Origin: an uncultured Aeromonadales bacterium
Lineage (GTDB): Bacteria; Pseudomonadota; Gammaproteobacteria; Enterobacterales; Succinivibrionaceae
Direction: 5' to 3'
DNA: 9,585 nt
Assembly: GCA_902796095.1 (NCBI GenBank)
Contig: CADBNP010000358.1
Location: 1 to 9,585, forward strand
Positions within the stretch are counted from its first letter, which is position 1. Every line of letters starts with the position of its first letter. Below, in pieces: positions 6,742 to 9,585 of the stretch. The notes under the pieces were generated by a model that searched no databases, was not told the DNA's origin, and was given only the letters and a program-made list of their open reading frames with translations. The position numbers and the translations under genes were made by a program.

Positions 6742-7668
6742 TCAGAACATCGAATTCTGATCTGTCTTCCATGAGGACTGTTTTGCAGAAGTAACGTGAT
6801 CCTCAGGCAGCAGTTCTCCGATAAGCAGAGGCGAATTCACATTATGCTGTCTTGCATGGGCCTTAACTTCCTCCTCCAGATAATTCGCATAGCAGTACCT
6901 GCACATATGCAAGCATGAATTATATGCGCCGATGTCATGTCCCATCAGGCAGTCACAGTTTCTGATCCTCTGATACCTTTCTCTCCTGAGACTGCATCCC
7001 AGAACCTTTTCAAACAGCTCATATGTGAGACAGCCTCCGACAGTTACCGGAAGATCCTCAAAAAAAGACGGCTCCTCGCCGCATAGTTTCAAAGTTATGC
7101 CAAACCCGGATGCGATTCTTGTGAGATTGACAATCATTCTACGTTTAGCATCCATGGGCACTGTTTTCAGCTGCGGATAAGTATACTGATGCTTGGGGTA
7201 TTCTCTGATGAAACTGACAACAGCAGTATCCAGTACGCCATTAAGACACCGGCAGATGGAATCAAAGGATTTATAATGTACCTCCTCTGTATATACATCA
7301 GTCAAGATAACAGGATCATATCGCAGAGCTACGCAACCGAAAGGAAGAAGAGAAGCAAGCTGAATAAGTGATTTGATCACAACATTCACAGGGGGGACAT
7401 AAGGTTCAAGATCAGATGCGTACGGAGTAACAGAAACAAACCAGTACTGCCCGTATTCCTCAAGCAGCGGAACCGATCGCAGCATGGGAGTGGGATTCTT
7501 TGTGCAGAACCCGATGAGATCAACAACTTTCGGATCAAGACTGTACCTTGTTACCTGATGGAAATTGAATGGATTTCGAACCATTAGATATCCTTCTCTG
7601 ATACGGTTCATAAACCAGTGACTGTAAAAGGCTGGTATGTCAGTTCTCAATCCGGTCTGTATTATCAT
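6742..7668 (-). CDS. DUF1848 protein with C-terminal radical-SAM-like cysteine motif
   Basis: The 308-residue product matches the DUF1848 family, whose members are uncharacterised. The N-terminus MIIQTGLRTDIPAFYSHWFM, the following NRIREGYLMVRNP (21-33) and FCTKNPTPML (54-63) are family hallmarks. The C-terminal part has CDC (238-240), LMGHDIGAYN (241-250) and then C252-X3-C256-X2-C259 (CLHMCRYC), the spacing that binds a 4Fe-4S cluster in radical SAM enzymes, followed by NSPLLIGEL (278-286). In standard radical SAM proteins this motif is N-terminal, so the layout looks permuted. I chose the ATG at 7668-7666 because the family begins there. GGAG is 17 bases upstream, unusually far; the frame reaches a TTG at 7740 without a better site. 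It lies 213 bp downstream of the DUF3626-like gene on the same strand. Reaction and substrate are unknown. Confidence 0.88.
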   Translation of the reverse strand: MIIQTGLRTDIPAFYSHWFMNRIREGYLMVRNPFNFHQVTRYSLDPKVVDLIGFCTKNPTPMLRSVPLLEEYGQYWFVSVTPYASDLEPYVPPVNVVIKSLIQLASLLPFGCVALRYDPVILTDVYTEEVHYKSFDSICRCLNGVLDTAVVSFIREYPKHQYTYPQLKTVPMDAKRRMIVNLTRIASGFGITLKLCGEEPSFFEDLPVTVGGCLTYELFEKVLGCSLRRERYQRIRNCDCLMGHDIGAYNSCLHMCRYCYANYLEEEVKAHARQHNVNSPLLIGELLPEDHVTSAKQSSWKTDQNSMF

Positions 7669-7881
7669 TATTTTTTTACAGGCTTCTCCAAAATATCTTT
7701 TTAATCCGTTAACAGCTGAAACATATATTTCGTTAAACAAAACCGGTTCTTAACCGCCCTGCTCCTGTAAGGAAAGACATCACGGGGGATCCGAACCGGC
7801 AGCATACATGAAGGACAATTCAGCTCATGTTACTTCATGGCAAAAGGATGAAACATTGATCATGAAAAGTGCATAATGCAA
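7669..7881 (-). other. Structured intergenic leader between the two DUF genes
   Basis: This is a 213-bp gap between codirectional genes. It holds an inverted repeat, CATGAAG/CTTCATG, at 7807-7839 and a competing pair of hairpins at 7743-7799 that ends in a T-rich run. No clear promoter is visible. The layout suggests partial termination between the upstream gene and the DUF1848 gene. Confidence 0.4.
7734..7799 (-). terminator. Candidate attenuator or terminator with two alternative stems
   Basis: On the minus strand GAACCGG (7743-7749) can pair with a distant CCGGTTC (7793-7799, 7 bp). Alternatively, AACCG within it (7744-7748) pairs with the adjacent CGGTT (7752-7756) around a 3-base loop. 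Both stems end just before TTTTGTTT. The local stem is a short terminator-like hairpin. Which form dominates, and whether anything switches it, cannot be read from sequence. Confidence 0.4.
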
Positions 7882-8721
7882 TTAGAAAATCGTATCATGC
7901 ACCTCAAACGGTATACCGGCACGATCGAAAAACTCCTTGCTGGATTTTATTATTTCCGGATCGTCAGTTTCCTCAGTTACAACATCAACTCTTTCAAGAC
8001 ATTCGGACAGGATCAGAGGACAGTGAAACTGAAGTTCAAAAAATTCAAATCCGAACATGTCGCTGAGCAACTCCGGAAGATCATAAAAATTACCGCGGTT
8101 TAAGATTTTTTCCTTAACCTTCATACCGAAGAAGTAATAACCGTCTACACCGTTCTTGCCGATCGGTTTGCTTCCGGCCGGAGCATCATGAACTGGTCCT
8201 CTTATACAGGTGGCAAGAGGATTGGATACCAGTGTCGGGATAAGACAGTAGGAAGACTTGAAAATCATTGAATTTCCAACTGTAAGAGTTGTAAAAGGAA
8301 AGAGTTTTTCCTTTTTAAATCTGAAAACAACGCCGCCATACTGGTAGACCATATCATAGGTTGAAATAAGATTGTCAGATATCCTGTCTGCCGACAGGTA
8401 ACCGAATTTCGGATAATCCTGTGGCTCCAGAGTTGAAGTATCAACCCCGAAAAGAACTCCGGTGCTTTCCCTGCGAACATCCGCACCTCCTACAGTAGCA
8501 CTGGATCCTGTCTCCATCACATTCATAATTCTGCCGGATTCTATGATCCTGGGCAGAGTCTTGCTGTGAACTCTCAAATAAAAAGCACCGTCTTCAATAA
8601 TTTCTCTCAAAAATTTTTCTATATGGAAGGCTACCTCCCTCATATATGGATATTTAAGGATCTGCTCGTAGTATTTCTGCTGGTACTCTTTAAAATTAAC
8701 CAGGGTCTTTGATACTGACAT
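7882..8721 (-). CDS. DUF3626-like protein of unknown function
   Basis: A 279-residue soluble protein with no signal peptide or membrane segment. Its pattern resembles DUF3626: ESGRIMNVMETGSS (61-74), RRESTGVLFG (83-92), YPKFGYLS (103-110), YGGVVFRFKK (128-137), a TVGNS segment (147-151), and FFELQFHCPLILSE (227-240), where the family has a YIEAQxHG-like stretch. This was recognised by eye and is not certain. The arrangement (RVH near 50-52, conserved central S/T, ExQ at 229-231) is reminiscent of ADP-ribosyltransferase folds, but that is speculation. The ATG at 8721-8719 is supported by GGAG four bases upstream. It precedes the DUF1848 gene on the same strand and may be co-transcribed with it through the leader at 7669-7881. 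Confidence 0.8.
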   Translation of the reverse strand: MSVSKTLVNFKEYQQKYYEQILKYPYMREVAFHIEKFLREIIEDGAFYLRVHSKTLPRIIESGRIMNVMETGSSATVGGADVRRESTGVLFGVDTSTLEPQDYPKFGYLSADRISDNLISTYDMVYQYGGVVFRFKKEKLFPFTTLTVGNSMIFKSSYCLIPTLVSNPLATCIRGPVHDAPAGSKPIGKNGVDGYYFFGMKVKEKILNRGNFYDLPELLSDMFGFEFFELQFHCPLILSECLERVDVVTEETDDPEIIKSSKEFFDRAGIPFEVHDTIF

Positions 8722-8767
8722 CTTACTCCAACTTTTTCTTCACATAACGAATACAAACTAAAACTAA

Positions 8768-8773
8768 ATTATC
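8768..8773 (-). promoter_or_regulatory. Weak candidate -10 of the DUF3626-like gene
   Basis: GATAAT occurs on the minus strand about 50 bases before the start codon. The -35 position is poor. It adjoins the inverted repeat at 8773-8814, which would then sit over the polymerase-binding region. Confidence 0.25.
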
Positions 8774-8814
8774 TGCAGTGATAGCCTACCGTGCATGGTG
8801 ATAATCAACTGCAG
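8773..8814. repeat. Inverted repeat upstream of the DUF3626-like gene
   Basis: CTGCAGT (8773-8779) is mirrored by ACTGCAG (8808-8814). Inside lies a second symmetric element, ACCG-TGCA-TGGT-like, centred near 8793, and the word GTGATA appears in each half. The 42-bp element is about 50 bp upstream of the gene and could be an operator. No T run follows on either side, so it is not a terminator. Confidence 0.45.
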
Positions 8815-9149
8815 GGGGTTATATTTTCTTACGCAGAAAAAAACACTGCATTTAACATCATAAAAAATCAGAAATCCAACTTTTTGTAACAACAGAAACA
8901 GTCGACGCAACTGTCAGATTCATTTCTGATCCTTTTCAATCACTGACTCGCATGCCTGCGTCATAAACTACTCCACTTCCTAACGGCTGTTTACGGGTGA
9001 GTACGCCAATCAGTCCGTCGCCAACATACAATCCGAAATATACGGTCTTTGCTTTGCAACAATAAAATCATACCGGCATACAGCTGCACTGCGATATTAA
9101 GGATCTGTTGTGCCATACCTGAAATGGTCAAACTTGAAAGCACGGACAT

Positions 9150-9210
9150 TGAAATAAAAGGACGTAACATGATTTGGCTTTGTTAATAAATCATCATCAT
9201 TTTTATTTCA
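9150..9210. repeat. Nested palindrome
   Basis: Outer arms TGAAATAAAA (9150-9159) and TTTTATTTCA (9201-9210) pair perfectly over 10 bp. Inner arms ATGATTT (9169-9175) and AAATCAT (9188-9194) pair over 7 bp around a 12-base loop. The two stems are almost concentric, so one long imperfect hairpin can form on either strand. Confidence 0.6.
9176..9192 (+). mobile_element. Solitary IS903-like terminal inverted repeat
   Basis: GGCTTTGTTAATAAATC matches the 18-bp IS903 (IS5 family) terminal repeat GGCTTTGTTGAATAAATC as I recall it, with one base missing. Its orientation puts the element body to the right. No reverse-complement partner and no recognisable IS903-type transposase is seen to the window end, so this would be a remnant or an end whose partner lies outside. 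Chance resemblance is possible because the 3' half is A+T-rich. Confidence 0.35.
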
Positions 9211-9274
9211 GTATATTACAATCAGGTTATACTCGCAGGTGTCATTAACCGTAACTGCAGGTGATTGTGAGTGT

Positions 9275-9313
9275 CAGGATTTTTTTGCTGAATAAACAGC
9301 AAACCCGATCCTG
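9275..9313. repeat. Two-step hairpin
   Basis: CAGGAT (9275-9280) pairs with ATCCTG (9308-9313), and inside it TTTGCTG (9284-9290) pairs with CAGCAAA (9297-9303) around a 6-base AATAAA loop. A TTT/CCCG internal loop separates the stems. It totals 13 paired positions within 39 bases. It lacks a following T run on both strands. Confidence 0.65.
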
Positions 9314-9318
9314 TCCGG

Positions 9319-9370
9319 ATTCTTTTTCTGTACATCAGATACAGCACAGACACTTGAGCAGAAAAAGAAT
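9319..9370. repeat. 12-bp perfect inverted repeat
   Basis: ATTCTTTTTCTG (9319-9330) and CAGAAAAAGAAT (9359-9370) are perfectly complementary over 12 bp with a 28-base loop. A competing 5-bp stem, CTGTA/TACAG, lies at its left shoulder (9328-9332 with 9340-9344). It begins only 5 bases after the hairpin at 9275-9313, so the two look like parts of one structured unit. Confidence 0.65.
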
Positions 9371-9401
9371 AAACCGTCGCGACAACATTTCTAACAGCAG
9401 C

Positions 9402-9585
9402 ATGCCCAAAATAAGTTTGTCAATAATGTGCCTTCTACTGTTCAGGGAAAATACAGCACATAAAAATCTGTCGTCTGCCTGGCCGGAAGAAACATCCCAA
9501 ATCAGTTTAAAACCTTTGAAACAGATACTGCCGGATGTACTTAATCAGCATTTCCCGGTAGTCTTTAAACACCAGCAGAAATATT
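9402..9585 (+). CDS. Possible partial coding frame running off the window
   Basis: From the ATG at 9402 the frame stays open for 61 codons to the end, starting MPKISLSIMCLLLF and reaching LKQILPDVLNQHFPVVFKHQ. The frame is open back to 9255, with GTG candidates at 9261 and 9267, but that part overlaps the two hairpins. No good ribosome-binding site precedes 9402. The LKQILPDVLNQHF stretch vaguely recalls the N-terminal region of IS91-type transposases, which would suit the IS-like context, but this is weak. Confidence 0.3.
   Translation, partial: MPKISLSIMCLLLFRENTAHKNLSSAWPEETSQISLKPLKQILPDVLNQHFPVVFKHQQKY

Larger units (their letters stand above)
8815..9585. other. Right flank without a convincing complete gene
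   Basis: No complete gene is supported in these 770 bases. Positions 8960-9110 are open on the minus strand for about 52 codons (reading includes YVGDGLIGVLTRK) without a start site; this may be a coding fossil or chance. To the right are the IS-like end (9176-9192), the nested palindrome 9150-9210, hairpins at 9275-9313 and 9319-9370, and an open plus-strand frame reaching the window end. Confidence 0.5.

Noticed and set aside
8955..9112. A 52-codon stop-free minus-strand stretch with a protein-like reading (YVGDGLIGVLTRK)
   Set aside because: It is bounded by stops, has no start site, and an open stretch of this length is not rare by chance. I could not tie it to a family, so it is mentioned only as a possible fossil.
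9275..9370. Retron-type or integron attC-type element
   Set aside because: The inverted repeats suggested it, but no reverse transcriptase, branching-G context, or R'/R'' core sites could be seen.
1..9585. CRISPR array, tRNA or rRNA gene, known defence operon
   Set aside because: No regularly spaced direct repeats with spacers, no tRNA-like cloverleaf with a TTCGA-type arm, and no rRNA segments were found. The lone helicase has no recognised defence partner beside it.

Overview
The window looks like a bacterial chromosome, most likely gammaproteobacterial. The clearest clue is an Escherichia coli-type lysC (lysine-sensitive aspartokinase III) preceded by a lysine riboswitch whose conserved blocks closely resemble the enterobacterial lysC leader. 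Base composition is moderate (roughly 40-45% GC by eye) in most genes and drops to about 25% in one island. An anaerobic gut gammaproteobacterium (Succinivibrionaceae-like) would fit, but this is only an inference; no rRNA or other marker gene is present.

Layout from left to right. Positions 1-36 hold an 18-bp A-rich tandem repeat beyond the end of lysC. lysC runs on the minus strand (76-1434) and its leader (1435-1675) is a lysine riboswitch with a visible promoter. A roughly 475-bp divergent intergenic region follows, then a plus-strand UvrD/HelD-type superfamily 1 helicase (2188-4503) with a degenerate-looking internal region and a small C-terminal add-on domain. The 4504-4822 gap carries two copies of a 12-bp palindromic word and separates the helicase from a convergent HAD-family phosphatase (minus, 4823-5671). 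Positions about 5760-6740 form an AT-rich island with a probably frameshifted orphan gene and an isolated minus-strand terminator. Next come two minus-strand genes in series: a DUF3626-like protein (7882-8721) and then a DUF1848 protein with a C-terminal radical-SAM-type cysteine motif (6742-7668). A structured 213-bp leader separates them. The last 860 bp contain no convincing complete gene but several strong inverted repeats, one sequence resembling an IS903-type terminal repeat, and an open frame running off the window.

The genes do not form one recognisable pathway. lysC is a self-contained lysine-feedback unit. The helicase and HAD enzyme stand alone. The DUF3626-like and DUF1848 genes may be co-transcribed with attenuation between them. 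The AT-rich island, the IS-like end and the hairpin-rich right flank suggest that the right half is an accessory, rearranged region. I do not see a known defence system, CRISPR array, tRNA or rRNA. The items most worth following up are the DUF3626-like/DUF1848 pair, the broken AT-rich gene with its A7 run, the paired hairpins at 9275-9370 and the riboswitch switching model.
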